A stretch of DNA of 64,000 nt from Symbiodinium kawagutii. Its lineage: Eukaryota; Sar; Dinophyceae; Suessiales; Symbiodiniaceae. Location: assembly GCA_009767595.1 (NCBI GenBank), contig VSDK01028034.1, forward strand, positions 443,157-507,156, read 5' to 3'. Below are positions 23,347 through 34,721 of this stretch, piece after piece; the stretch's first letter is position 1; each line of letters opens with the position of its first letter. The position numbers and the translations under genes are program-made. The notes beneath the pieces were generated by a model. It searched no databases and was not told where the DNA came from. It saw only the letters and a list, made by a program, of their open reading frames with translations.

Positions 23347-23777
23347 ACCCTCATCCCTTAGATTAGGGAAGAGAGCATTTCAACGCAAGTCGCACTGGCA
23401 CACGTGTTTCTACAGTCTGTAAAGTGCCATGTCCTTTGTTTCTTTGATCACCCTGTACAGCTGCGATTTGCTACAGAAATAGAATTTCCAGCCTTCATCC
23501 TTGAGATTACGGAAGAAAGCATTCCAACACGAATCGTACTGGCACACATGTTTCTAGACTGTGTCAAATGCAATGTCCTGCGTTCCCTTGATCACTCTCT
23601 GAGCTGCGATTTGCTACAGAAATAAAATTTCCAGCCCTCATCCCTTAGATTAGGGAAGAACGCATTCCAACAAAAATCGTACTTGCACACGTTTTTCTAG
23701 ACTCTGTAGCGCAATGTCCTTTGTTTCCTTGATCGCCTTGTGCAGCTGCGATTTGTTGCCGAAATATGTTTCCAACT
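23347..23777 (+). repeat. 143-bp tandem array, three copies
   Basis: AGCTGCGATTTG recurs at 23459, 23602 and 23744 (spacing 143 and 142). Each monomer also holds CTTAGATTAGGGAAGA and GTCCTTTGTTTC. Divergence is about 15 percent by eye. Confidence 0.88.
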
Positions 23778-23854
23778 CAACTCATGCGTCGTCTACCCAT
23801 GCTGCCTACCACTGAACGGGCCATAGGATGGAACAAGGGACAACCAATCACAAT

Positions 23855-23895
<41 letters not shown>
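23855..23895. repeat. (AAC)n microsatellite
   Basis: About 13 consecutive AAC units. Confidence 0.97.
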
Positions 23896-23896
<1 letters not shown>

Positions 23897-24099
23897 AAAT
23901 TGCAATGGGAACAGCACTAACATCCATATTGCCATTCCGCACTTGGGGTTGAACAAGTATTGATTGAATCTGCCATGCTTGTGCCCAAGGGGGTTCTGGC
24001 GGCTCTGGCTTGAGTGGGGTTGAGCTTCTCTTGGTCTCGTTTGGGCCTCCAGAGGTCTCGTTTTTGGTCTCGCTTTTTCCCATTCCTACATCCGGGAAG

Positions 24100-24690
24100 G
24101 TGATGTTCTGTTTTGGGTGGGGACTGCTGTGCCATTGTGATTTGTATGCTTTGGGGATGTTTTTTCAATAACATACTGCCAGCCTACCATTGGGAGAAGA
24201 AAGGAAATGCACATGAGCTTTGAGCTCTGAAATTCGGCTTGCCAAGTGCGAGATTCGTCCAGATGTCATGTTTGAAGGCTGCAGGAAACGCAAAACGCGC
24301 ACGATGATTCCAGATGTCCAGGGAGCTGATGTTTTGTTGTGCTGGGGACTGGTGTGCCAGTATGATTTGCATGTTTCGGGATGGTTTTTCGGAAAACATG
24401 CTGCCGGCCTACCATTGGAAGAAGACTGGAAATGCACATCAGCTCCGAACCTCGAAAATCGGTGTGCCATGCGCGAGATTCGTCCAGATGTCATGTTTCG
24501 AGGCTGCAGGAGACACAAAACGCACTGGCACACGCTGATTCCAGATGTCTTGGCAAGTGATGTTCTGTTTGGGTACGGACCGGTGTGCCATTGCGATTCG
24601 CCTTCCATGGGGTGACTTTTCTTGAAAACCTGGGGTGACTTTTGGATAGCGGTGTGCCATGCAGTGGGGTGACTTTTCGTTGGTTGGGGT
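24100..24690. repeat. 225-bp tandem repeat, about 2.4 copies, open on both strands
   Basis: GAGATTCGTCCAGATGTCATG occurs at 24250 and 24475, exactly 225 bp (75 codons) apart. A third partial copy precedes it. Because the period is a multiple of three, frames on both strands stay open: on + the peptide EIRPDVMF(E/R)GCR repeats, on - NMTSGRIS repeats. A TGA in the first copy (TCA in the second) breaks the + frame. GGGGTGACTTTT then recurs at about 24610, 24631 and 24665. No known protein repeat was recognised. Confidence 0.7.
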
Positions 24691-25042
24691 GAGAAAGGTC
24701 GAGCGCTCGTAAGTTATAGTAGGTTAAGGTCAAAGTTTTAGTTGAGGTACATTGAGCTAGTAGTTGCAGTTCTCTACCTGATTTCCATGAGTTATAGTAG
24801 TTGAGTTATAAACTAGTTCATTTTTGTGAAAACTGTTATTCGACTTAGGCAGACATTATTGGATTCATCAGTCAAACTCAAAAAATAGCATTTGAATTGC
24901 TTCCTTTTTGCTTGTATAGTTCAACTTGTTGAGCCTTTGCTTAAGTTTCACATGATCTTCTTGATAGTGTAGTGCAGCCTGATGGGCTGACAGGCATCAA
25001 CCTATAACCATTGCTTACCAGTGATGTTTTTTTTGTGATTAG

Positions 25043-25416
25043 GACATTGGATCATTGATGACCCAGTGTTTGTTGCATTTCGCCCCAGCTTTCCTGTCCC
25101 CGATGGCAGTGGGTACCTTGGTTACTGGACCTACATGAGCGCGTGGGTGTTTGGAGTGAATGGAAGGCCGCGGGTGGCGGCCGCAGTGCAAGACCACGAT
25201 GGACACAGACACCCAAATGTCGCGGACGCAGCCGTGCAGACAGCCTCGCCAGTGAACTGGACAGTGAAAATGGCCGTCCAGACGCAAGCAATGCGGTCCA
25301 GGGGGCAGATTCCGACAGGAGTTTTCCTACGGTCGTTTCTTAGAGGGTTTTTCAACCCATATGTTTCACGGTTCACGCTAGATGAAATGCAGTCGTTGAT
25401 GACCAACTGCTGCTAG
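25043..25416 (+). CDS. Candidate large exon, unknown protein
   Basis: A good acceptor (T-run then GTGATTAG) ends at 25042. One frame then runs 124 codons to TAG at 25414: DPVFVAFRPSFPVPDGSGYL, later VNWTVKMAVQTQAMRSRGQ and FNPYVSRFTLDEMQ. It is GC-rich and balanced. Near its 3-prime end a second frame becomes more protein-like (next feature), so either an intron begins or an indel has occurred around 25375-25390. Product unrecognised. Confidence 0.45.
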
Positions 25417-25814
25417 AAGCACTTCGACGGCTTCAGCCTGGCGGACCGAAAGAAGCCCAGCGGCTGAATGCCACACTTGTCTGCGATCTCGTGTTTTTGC
25501 TGCAGCTGCGATCCGACTGCGGCCGCTACGCACGTGGCAGCATATTACCAATTACCAAGCCAGAGAGCGCAGAGATAACTGCTCTGAGATGGAGGTTGGT
25601 ACTGCCTGTGGAAGAGTGCATGTGTAACCACATGGGTTGGGTCCCCTTCCGGTAGACATTTAATGAATTTGATACGTCAACATTCGTCTCCACTGTGCAA
25701 GATACGGCTCTCAAAGTCAGACACCAAATATGGCTGGGTTGGCAAGCTGCTGATAACATCCTCTTGGGGCGCATACGCACTTCCACCTGCTTGAACAGTC
25801 ACAGTCACATTTAG
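25386..25814 (+). pseudogene. Coding-like frame with one in-frame TAG
   Basis: This frame, offset by -1 from the preceding exon, is open for 143 codons except for a TAG at 25653. Before it: LLLEALRRLQPGGPKEAQRL and LVFLLQLRSDCGRYARGS. After it: FDTSTFVSTVQDTALKVRHQ. Leu-rich helical character on both sides suggests one former protein. No family recognised. Alternatives are an in-frame stop from decay, a missed intron or read-through. Confidence 0.4.
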
Positions 25815-26219
25815 AGATTCAGAAACATCAGCGGCGAACACTGCCACAACCCTGAAACCTTCAATCCTTGCTTAGATTAATATGCCATGGCATATGCCTG
25901 CTTTAATGCTTTCAAAAGCAACAACCAATGATTTGTCGGAACAACAATAGTAATTTGATAGTAATTTGTACTATTGTTGGTACTCTCTGTATTGTGGCGT
26001 ATTGTGGCTATCGTGCTTTAAGAATCATCAACCATCACCATAAACCGTGCGCAATTAATCATGATCAACCAGCATTAATCTGTATGATTGACAAAGAGCG
26101 AATGCGCAGATGAATTCCCAAATTCCGCACCACAAACTATACATCATGTATTGCAACAGGTTTTCGGAAGGATGCAAGTCCCCCTTTGCAGAGCAGTCGT
26201 TGTTTCACTATGATCAACA

Positions 26220-26409
26220 ATAAGCATCAATACGCATTTGACCATCGACAACCATTAACACCCATTATTCACCATTAATAACCATCACATAAGCATTCAT
26301 GTTGCAACTGTTTTCAATTACCATCCCATATATCATTTGTATATCCTTTGATTCAACCAACAAAATTTGGACGGTTTCGATGGTCATGCGGGGGGCTTTC
26401 TTTGGGCAG
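26220..26409. other. C/A-rich tract before an island
   Basis: ACCATTAACACCCATTATTC-type DNA immediately precedes the candidate exon at 26410, as for other islands. Confidence 0.5.
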
Positions 26410-26477
26410 GTACAACATCTTCGTCGTTGCATGTGAAGTACGCAGAGGAGCAGCCGTGGCTAGGCCATGGGGGATTG
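26410..26477 (+). CDS. Candidate 68-bp exon
   Basis: Acceptor-like TTCTTTGGGCAG precedes it and GATTG|GTGGTAAC follows. One frame reads TSSSLHVKYAEEQPWLGH. G/T-rich DNA follows. Too short to identify. Confidence 0.3.
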
Positions 26478-26756
26478 GTGGTAACGGGTAGTGGGCAACG
26501 ATGCCCGGTTGACAAATGGTTAAGAGTCTGAGTTAAGAGCGGTCAAGTGATGGTGAAGTATGGTATAAGGCATTGATCATCACGAGTGCAAGCGGAAAAA
26601 AACAACATCATGTCATAGGGTTTAATATCGGTAGTTTATGATTAGAATGGTTAATAATAGGGATTCACAGGGGATAATCAAACAAATGGTCAACCATCTG
26701 CTATATATGGCTATGGGTATAAATTCACCATCCAATAATGGGGATGATAAGCAAAA

Positions 26757-26826
26757 ACACTACTGGGAAAATTTGTTGGTCAATGATAGGGGAACCAGAG
26801 GACTAAAGGTTTGACCCCCAGCCATA
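26757..26826 (+). mobile_element. Partial family C repeat
   Basis: Contains GATAGGGGAACCAGAGGAC and ends TTTGACCCCCAGCC, the right half of family C. The left end is not recognisable. Confidence 0.45.
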
Positions 26827-26859
26827 TAGGCAATCATCAATCAGTTCTATTCTTCACCA

Positions 26860-29550
26860 TGTCCTAACCACTATTGATCATCATGAAAGACTAGAAACCA
26901 TGATGAAGAAACTAAAACCATGCTTGATCATCATTGTTACGTCATACACCATCATTGACCACCATTGACATCATTATTCATCGTCAACCGTCATCCGTGG
27001 CCGTTATTTTTCACATCATCATTGACCATCTTGATTAACCATCATTAACCAGACATCAAACCATCATTCATGATGATCGCCATTGTCGTCATAAACCATC
27101 ATTGACCATCATAAGTTGCTGCTTATCAAGGACCTTTAACTTCAATCAACGGCTGGTACACCCCCCAGCAAGTTTGCTATGAGACTTGGTGTTTGGTGCC
27201 CGTCAATCGACCATGGTAGCGCTTTATTTGAACGTTTGTCCAGTAGAAACGATGAAAAGTGAAGGTTTTCAACATGGCAAGTATGGGATATACCCCATGC
27301 AAGGTATTGGGTGCGAATCAGAGTTGATATCATCAAGAAAGGTTTCTATGAGCACTATGAAATTGCACTTGGTTACCATTGTTGATATCACTGTACACTT
27401 GTTTCACATGGTAGCATGGTTGTCACTACCACTTCGATTTCAAACAAAGTTAGACAAGCATAATTGAGATAGGAGCTGTTATTGTCAAACGAGGTATGTC
27501 AAAAATATGCACATACTTGCACTATGACTATGATAAGACAAATGGGAGCAAAGGTATAGTTGCTTATGATCATTGTCAAACATAAATTGGCTCGTAAACA
27601 ACCTAGCAAGCCAGTATGTGGTAGTTGCCCTAGTTTTTGATCAACTTCAGTGACAAGCTGGTTATTGGCTTACATGATGGCGATGATGAAATGTTTCTCT
27701 TCACCAACCAGGTCTTCAAACAAGCTACTGCCCAGGAGCGCTGCATAGACCGCTGGAAGGAGTTTTTTGGTCACGTGAAATTGCAGGCAGATCTGTGGTG
27801 GTCATTGGTGGTTGTGCCCGCCGGAAGAAAGGCAAATGCTGGCTAATCGTGGTAGTGGTTCGTTGTGTTTGGTGATGGTTGAAACTTGTTGAAAATGGTT
27901 GGTGATAGCTGGTGATGTTCATCATGGTTGTTTGCAGTGGTTGTATCAAAAAACATTGTTGATGGTTGTTTGTAATGGTTGATGACGGTTGATGGCGTGG
28001 TTAGTCGTTATTGGTGGTGGCTCAGAATGGTTCGCATTGATTGGTGGTGGTTGATAATGTGATGGTAATTATGACTGATGACTGATGATGGTTCATTATG
28101 GCTGATGATGGTTCATTATGGCTGACGATGGTTGGCAATGATTGAAGGCATGGTAGAAAATGGTTTGTAGTGGGTTGTGATGGTTGATAATTAATGATTA
28201 AACAATCATCCACAATGGTTTATAATGGTTGATGACAATGATTGTCAAATAATGATTTGCTGATCTTGGGAACGGTCAGAATAGACAGGGGGATACACTT
28301 CAGAATGCACCAAGAACAATCAACAAAGATGAATAAGCTGCGGGTTTCTCTCAGTTACTATATGGATAAATCTATACATGAAGCACCCGAAAAAAAGAGT
28401 CTTCGGTACACTCGGTCCTTGTGGTTGGTAGTCAGCTGTTTTTGGGGAAGGATTTGGAGCCTGGCTAATCATCGATCGATGGTTCCTCAAATTATGTAAT
28501 ACTTCTTCTGATGAATGGTTGATGGTTAATGGTCAATGATGATGGTTATGTACTGATCATTGTGTTTTAAGCGTCATAATCCACTTTTGTAAACTCCAAG
28601 GTCAATTTGGAACCCGAAGAATGACCAGATCCCCAAAAGCAACATTTTCCATCGCCCATTGTGGAGGTCCCTTGAGGTCCAAGAGTAATCGCCAGCAGTC
28701 AAGTGAAGACCTGGTGGTGGCAAGATTCCAAATTGTTTGCAGGCTGTGTTCTTTTGGCTGGTGGATGCAAACTTTTTTTAATTTTCCCTGGGATTTATTG
28801 ATAAATGGTTGGTTGGCTATTCTTGGTTCAAATGGTTGTGACCACCAACCAGTCTTCTTTTCTTCGTCCTTGCACTGGGAATGGAAGCTTTCCCAGCGCA
28901 CCTCGAACTCTCACATCTCTGGGATGGTTGATGTTGATGTTTTCATTGAAGAAAACCTGGTGACGATGAAGCAACATGTCGTCAGCCGGCATGGTGGAAC
29001 ATTTTCACAAGGTCAGTAGGGATACTGCCAAGGCGTTCCGAAATCATCACACTCTGCTCTGCAAATATCCATTGAGCGAGAAATTGCTTCAAGCAATGCG
29101 CAACAACTATTCAATATCATCAAACATTAGTGATGATTCAATGACCATTCTTGCTTTATTCATTCAATATCATGGCTGTGGTTGTGATTTGTTCTGGGGT
29201 ATATCCGTGTTTATGTTGATGATGGTTAATGTCAGATATATTCCATGATCAATGCCACTGATTATGGATCTGTGGGTCGGGGGCTCCTGTACCTGAAAAA
29301 TGAAGCAGAGAAGTCCTGTTGGAATATTCACCTAGCCATTCTATCGATAGTTGTGATTCACCTACGCATTTTTATCATGTTTAAGGATAGTTTTTTTTTT
29401 ATGAGAACTAGTCTATGGGTTATATATCAATATAGATTACCTACTATATGTTGTCTTGTTACATGTTGATTGCCTACTGATTCTATCATTTTTATAAATA
29501 GTCTATAGTCGTTATTCCATATAACCAGATATTCACTAGCTGATAGCTGA
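26860..29550. other. Noncoding, strand-asymmetric region
   Basis: 26860-27120 is C/A-rich (CATCATTGACCATCAT); 27840-28240 is G/T-rich and contains TGATGATGGTTCATTATGGC repeated at 28083 and 28103. A worn family B right end (ACCACCAACCAG) lies at about 28855. Frames at 28621-29019 and 28976-29248 cross these repeats and are not taken as genes. Confidence 0.4.
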
Positions 29551-29880
29551 TGATTGGTTGGATATAGCCATGCCAAACAGTTCTTATTCAGCCATCCTCA
29601 TGTATCTGCCCCACATCTATCGGGCAGTTTGCCACCAGGTCTCACGCGACGGAGGCAGGGGAACATCGGACTCGGATTTGTGTAGATGGCTTCGATTGGG
29701 TTTCTCTGACCATGTATTGTGGGTGTTGAATGAGACAAACATACAAAACGGGTGCCTGTGTTGGTGCAGATTCTTCACTCGGGTCTTGAATAAGGTGAAA
29801 GGACGGTGTGTCTAGTGATGCATATTTTGAAGCCCGTCAACAGCAAACCGGCTTGAACACCAGCAACATCATCGTCCTAG

Positions 29881-30612
29881 TCGTACTGCTGGTTGGCGGT
29901 TATAAACATTTCTGACTTCCCTGGCACCAACAAACGGTTGGCCGACCGACTAAAACTTTCCATAGGGGGGAAGTTGAGGGACGTTGTCATCCGACTTACC
30001 CAGAGGGTGCTAGGAAATACAGAAGCCATGACGTGTAGGACCCAAGCTGCCACTGTAAGTTCCAAGCCGAGCATGCTGATCGCCTCCGCCAAGCGGTGGA
30101 AAGCGTACACGCCCACACGGGCGGGCTTAGTACATCAAGGTAAGAATTGGGAGCCACAACTCCGGGCGAGGCTCTCATCAGACAACCACGGGAGGTGTGT
30201 CGGAGCTGCGCTGGGGCTTACTTTCTTGCTTGAGAAAGCACAGGGTATCGCTCAAGCTGCCATGCCAAATGCAATCACAGTGGGAAGCATCGAGACTCAT
30301 CCTGTGGGATGCAATCTTCGACTTTTGGTCTCATCCTGTGTTGAAAATTTAGGCCGACTGAACACCTCAGGAGGCCAAGAACTGAAGAAAATCGATGAAC
30401 TCAAGGCATTGGTCGGTCTAGTGCTGAACGAGATCTAGAGTGGAAGCCAGGCTGTGGCCCAGGCAATTGGAAGCTTGGAGAGGCAAATGAATGTTGTGGC
30501 GAACAGACTCCAGCGAAAAGGCCAGCACGCACGACGGCCAGCAACAGCCCCCAGCCCACGGGCAAGAACAAAAACACTGACGAACAACCGCCACAATGAA
30601 ATGACTGGCTAA
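29881..30612 (+). pseudogene. Long coding-like frame with one in-frame TAG
   Basis: The frame is open from 29881 (after CCTAG, a possible acceptor) to TAA at 30610 except for TAG at 30436, about 243 codons. It is basic in the first half (NKRLADRLKLSIGGKLRDV), then HQGKNWEPQLRARLSSDNHG, KKIDELKALVGLVLNEI before the TAG, and AIGSLERQMNVVANRLQRKG after it, which reads as a continuing amphipathic helix. The tail is Arg/Pro/Thr-rich. Unknown family. It has the strongest continuity across a stop in the window. Confidence 0.45.
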
Positions 30613-30639
30613 CGATGGTTGATGATCAACTTGACGGAG

Positions 30640-31489
30640 GTTCGCAATGTTTGACCCATCATCGACCACTAGTCACCATACTATCCATTGTGAACCTAGC
30701 AGTCTCAAAAGCATCACTGATGATTCATTGGGAATTATCATATAATGTCTGTTTTTTGTCAAGGGCACTAACCAGCATTGGCAATATTTTGCCATCATTC
30801 GTCATTGATGATATTGATCAACCATCGTAATATTCATTACTGCAATTTTATTGAAACATGTGTAGGGGTCCATTGGTAGCAAAAACATGAGCCGACATTG
30901 ACCATCATTGCCTGATTCATCATCATCATTGATTCTATCAACACCCATTATCAATCAAGATTGACGAAACATCAACATTGAACATGCTATTCACCATCAT
31001 CTACATAACCATCAATTAGCCATCATTAACCCTTACTTGACCCGCATCAATCATCAAAAACAACGGTAAACCACCCATTCTATGGTCTGATGTTCGAAAT
31101 GATTCAAACAAACTTGATGGTTAACAAGAACAGTTGATGACTAACCAACCATTCTTCACTCATAGGGAGGCTTCCATGTATCATTTACTTGGGACTTTTT
31201 GATGTGTGTAGGCCCCAGCTTCCGCCAGATGACATTCATAGAATCCTCGTTAAAACGACCCATTCCTAAGATTCAACTGATGTGCGAACTGGCTCAAGCA
31301 AACTTCATGGCTAAGAACAACGCTTGATGACTAACCACCCATTCTTCACCACCTATTCCCATTGAATCCTGCCTAAAACCAATCAATTCACCAGCCATTC
31401 CTGAGATTCACCAACCTATTCCTGCTCAAAACCACCCATTCCTTCAACCAACTTCTGCGCACTGTGGCGGCACCGTGGAACTCTGCCAG
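30640..31489. other. C/A-rich tract
   Basis: About 800 bp of CCATCATTAACC, CCACCCATTC and similar words upstream of the 31490 island. Two sub-blocks, from 31080 and 31260, repeat AAACTT.ATGG(T/C)TAA.AACA and GATGACTAACCA. No gene. Confidence 0.5.
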
Positions 31490-31561
31490 GGCCCTGGGAA
31501 GCGGAGCATTGGCTGTTGCTGCGTCGCAATGTGAAGGCAGCGGGATGCGACGTGGAACAAG
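31490..31561 (+). CDS. Candidate 72-bp exon
   Basis: Acceptor-like AACTCTGCCAG precedes and GAACAAG|GTGGGC follows. One frame reads PWEAEHWLLLRRNVKAAGC, a convincing amphipathic segment. GC-rich with C/A-rich DNA before and G/T-rich DNA after. Product unknown. Confidence 0.38.
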
Positions 31562-31737
31562 GTGGGCTTTGTTAGTTAACTTGGGTTACTGGTTGGTGGT
31601 TGAAACCAATGATTTTAACCATTGATAATGGTTAATAATAGGGCACAATGGCCAACAAAATAGTGGTTAAACACAATGGTTGAACTATAGGGTTTTATAG
31701 GGGTTATAAGTTGTACAGGGCTCATGATTAAGCAACT

Positions 31738-31830
31738 ACTGGTTGGTGGTTTGATTGACATTTTGCTGATGTTCCCTTGTAGTTGTTAACAAATGGTTGG
31801 TTGACTTGCGCATATAGAATGGGCTAACGC
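31738..31830. mobile_element. Partial family B element
   Basis: Left end ACTGGTTGGTGGTTTGATTG and interior TGGTTGGTTGACT are present. The right inverted end is missing, but an isolated right end (GTTGAAACCACCAACCAG) lies at 32957, beyond the GC-rich array, as if the element had been split by it. Confidence 0.5.
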
Positions 31831-31965
31831 CCAGGTGCCGCCGACCCCCTTTTATAAGAGCGGGTGTGAGGAAGGACTGAACCCGGTATATTACAGCTGG
31901 TGTTAGCTCCGCGTGTTTCCTTGGAAAGCCTCAGCTCCCATCTCTGCGATAGGAAGCCCAGACTC

Positions 31966-32820
31966 TAAACGGCAGGCTCGAACGCAATTAGATGACCGTG
32001 GCCTGAATTCTTGCTTGGGAACGCGATTAAAAGTAATGGCCGTGGGTTGAACTGCTTTGGGGGCCTGCGGAGACGTTTGCGGGCGGGCAAACGGCAGGCT
32101 CGAACGCCATTAAAAGCAGATGGCCGTGGCTTGAGTTGCTTTCAAGAGGAAGGGTATGGGAAAAACGTGGCCTGCTATAGATGTGAATTCTCTGCTCTTG
32201 GCAAAAAAGGAAGCGTTGCCGTGGGAAGGATTTGAGGCCAGCCAAAGCCAGCGGGGCAGTTGTGCGCAGTATTGACGCGCAACCAAAGCCAGCAAGGTTT
32301 TGAGCCCAGCCAAAGCCAGTGGCAAGCAGTGGCCGTGGCTTGAACTGCCTTGGGGGCCTGCGGAGACGTTTGCGGGCGGGCAAACGGCAGGCTCGAACAC
32401 CATTAAAAGCAGGCAGATGGCTGTTGGGTGTGGGTTAAACTGCCGTGTGCAAGGCTACAGAAGATTTGCGAAGCTTGCGGCAACGTTTGCGCGCGGACAA
32501 AGAGCAGGCTCGCACGCTGTTAAAAGCGGATCGCCCCGGCTTAGGTTGCCTTGAAGGCCTGCGGAAGGGTTTGCGGGCGGGCAAAGGGCACGCTCGAATG
32601 CCATTAAAAGCAGGCAGATAGCTGTGGCCCATAGCTTGCGATGTGCAGGCCTGCTGCAAAACTTGCGAGGCCCGCGGAAGCGTTTGCAAAAGCAGATAGC
32701 CGCGGGTTTAGTTGCTTCATACCGCCGGCGGGGAACCGTGGCGTCCTCACCGTTGCGGCCACACAAACGGCGCGCTCCAAGGCCGCTCAAAGCACGCCGT
32801 TCAAAGCAGGTGCCTCTGGC
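31966..32820. repeat. GC-rich ~110-bp degenerate tandem array
   Basis: The core GCCTGCGGAGACGTTTGCGG..CAAACGGCAGGCTCGAACGCCATTAAAAGCAG recurs, more or less intact, beginning near 31966, 32065, 32355, 32475, 32557 and 32667. Between copies, CCAGCCAAAGCCAG recurs at about 32232 and 32308, with a variant near 32282. Frames on both strands (e.g. repeated ALCPPANxSAG on -) follow the repeat. Likely a minisatellite. A repeat-domain protein cannot be excluded. Confidence 0.75.
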
Positions 32821-32999
32821 TTGGCTTGGTTTGACGGCCGCCCAAGCCTTGCTTGCCCTTGCTGGTTGGCGCGGCAGCGGCAGTTCCACGCCTCCGGCGG
32901 TCCCAGGCGCCGCCCCTGCCTAGACCTCGGCAGGGGTCGGCGGATTTTTCATAGAGGTTGAAACCACCAACCAGGTTAGTTCGCTAGGGTGCCAGTTGT

Positions 33000-33815
33000 T
33001 GGCTTCTAAACGTTCTTATAACTGCAGGGCACCACCTTGTAATCAGCAACCATGGTGAGTATAAGGGGGGAAGATTTGCTGCTAGGGATATCATCATCAT
33101 ATGGACGGACAAGGATGAAACTTACTTGGGATTGATCAATGTTTGCGATGAAACATGTATCACATTGATTCAAAACGCCCACCAGGATCATGGTCGAGTG
33201 TGATGATGAAGACTATTGGCGAACCATCATCAACCAATATCAGCCAAGATCTACCATCGCCATTCCTAACCGTCATGAGTCGCTGCCAGTGCACTGGTGC
33301 ACCATCTGCCAGCTCCAAACAAATGTGGTGGTTCCATTTCACGGCTTCTTGCACACCAGATGCAAGCTTAGATAGAATAGGATAGGACTGGATAGGATAG
33401 GCAAGGCCGCTAGGCTAAAGGATAGGATACGGGTGGGTGGCTTTAGACATTTCATTATCTACCCCAGTGTTTTGAATCAATACTCTACTAGTCCAATGCG
33501 TGGTCAAGTGGCTTTTTCGGTTGGTTGACTAATATGTTTCATTCGGGTTGAAACCAGCAACCAGGATAGATGGATAGATATGGTCAATAGAATCGATAGA
33601 TAAAATACAATTATTCCTTCGGACGGGATTAGATTAGTTGTCAGTATCAAAGATCAAATATACACATATTCAGAGGTAGATGGAACTATGGAACAATCAG
33701 AAAACACCGACATTATTCAGAGTGATGTGTTCTCGACATCCTGCACTTGTTTTTGTTTGGTTCCCCCCACATCGCAACTTACATGGCTAAAATGATTTTG
33801 AACATGTTCAAGGCC
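33000..33815. other. Noncoding stretch
   Basis: Contains GATAGGATAGG-type repeats at 33370-33430 and a worn family B element near 33500-33563. The overlapping frames at 33155-33385 on both strands have no domain. Confidence 0.35.
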
Positions 33816-33822
33816 AGCATGT

Positions 33823-33929
33823 CAGGTTGGTGGTTTTAAATATTTGTTATTTTCCCAAATGGATTACCAGTTGGTTGGTTGACAAGCATATGCAGCACAC
33901 TTCTCATGGGGGTTGAAGCCACCAACCAG
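33823..33929. mobile_element. MITE-like element, family B
   Basis: Ends CAGGTTGGTGGTTTTAAA and GGTTGAAGCCACCAACCAGC are inverted copies. Interior GTTGGTTGGTTGACAAGCAT. Confidence 0.7.
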
Positions 33930-34113
33930 CAAGGTATTGGTTATGTCAGTTATGTCACTTATGTCCTAGATTTGTGAGACTTGCTGCCTGTTCTTCTTTG
34001 TGGATTTGGAGATAAGCAATGATTATCAGTTTCTAGAGGAAATTTTGGTGGAACCGCTGGTGTATCTGAAAATTGGGAACTGTCCTTTAAATTTAACAGA
34101 TGTGCTACTGTGT

Positions 34114-34207
34114 GTGTTTCTCAAAATAGGGGAACCAAAATTCATCCAATATCAATGATTTACAGTAATGAGCCAGCCATTTTTAGGGGTCCCTATTTTG
34201 AGAAAGC
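34114..34207. mobile_element. MITE-like element, family A, best copy
   Basis: GTGTTTCTCAAAATAGGG at the left is nearly perfectly inverted as CCCTATTTTGAGAAAGCGCC at the right. About 94 bp with no coding capacity. Confidence 0.8.
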
Positions 34208-34290
34208 GCCAAATGACTTCAATGACGACACATGTTTTTGATCAGGCTTTCTGACTTCGGAGCCTCGGGATTATTAATCAACGGACTTTT

Positions 34291-34410
34291 GGCTATGGGT
34301 CAAAACCCTGTACGCCTGGTTCCCCTATCATTAACCATTGTTTTCCCTATGAAATTGTTGGTCATCATCGCCCATCGTTGGTTGATTAATATTGACCTAG
34401 CTCGCCACAT
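34291..34410 (-). mobile_element. Family C copy, left arm of an inverted pair
   Basis: Reads GGCTATGGGTCAAAACCC to ATTGACCTAGCTCGCCACAT. It lies head to head with the copy at 34500-34620. Confidence 0.7.
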
Positions 34411-34499
34411 AGGGCCCAATATGGCTCAATCTTGTCATCCGGAGGTGCCTGATTTACCTTTCAACAAGGGAAGCCATGTAGACGTGCCTGGTTTAATCA

Positions 34500-34620
34500 T
34501 AGGCTATGGGTCAAGCAGTTAACCAACCCCACCCATGGGGGATAATAACCAACAATAATAGGGAAAACAATGGTTAATGAAAGGGGAACCGGGGGTACAG
34601 AGTTTTGACCCACTGCCATG
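34500..34620 (+). mobile_element. Family C copy, right arm of an inverted pair
   Basis: Reads GGGTCAAGCAGTTAACCAAC to GAGTTTTGACCCACTGCCATG. With the copy 90 bp upstream it forms about 120-bp imperfect inverted arms. Confidence 0.7.
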
Positions 34621-34711
34621 TATCAAACAAAAACTTCAAGTAGAGTTGTCAGACCAATGTTCACATCCCTACGGCTGAAACCTACAATCACCAACAAATC
34701 GATCCTTCCTG

Positions 34712-34721
34712 NNNNNNNNNN
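34712..34721. other. Scaffold gap (10 N)
   Basis: Ten N flanked by TTCCTG on both sides (GATCCTTCCTG / TTCCTGCTGCAG), which suggests the contigs overlap by six bases and that the gap may be artificial. Confidence 0.95.

Noticed and set aside
32455..32889. A 144-codon minus-strand frame in GC-rich DNA
   Set aside because: It is formed by units of the 110-bp array, and parallel frames are open on the other strand.
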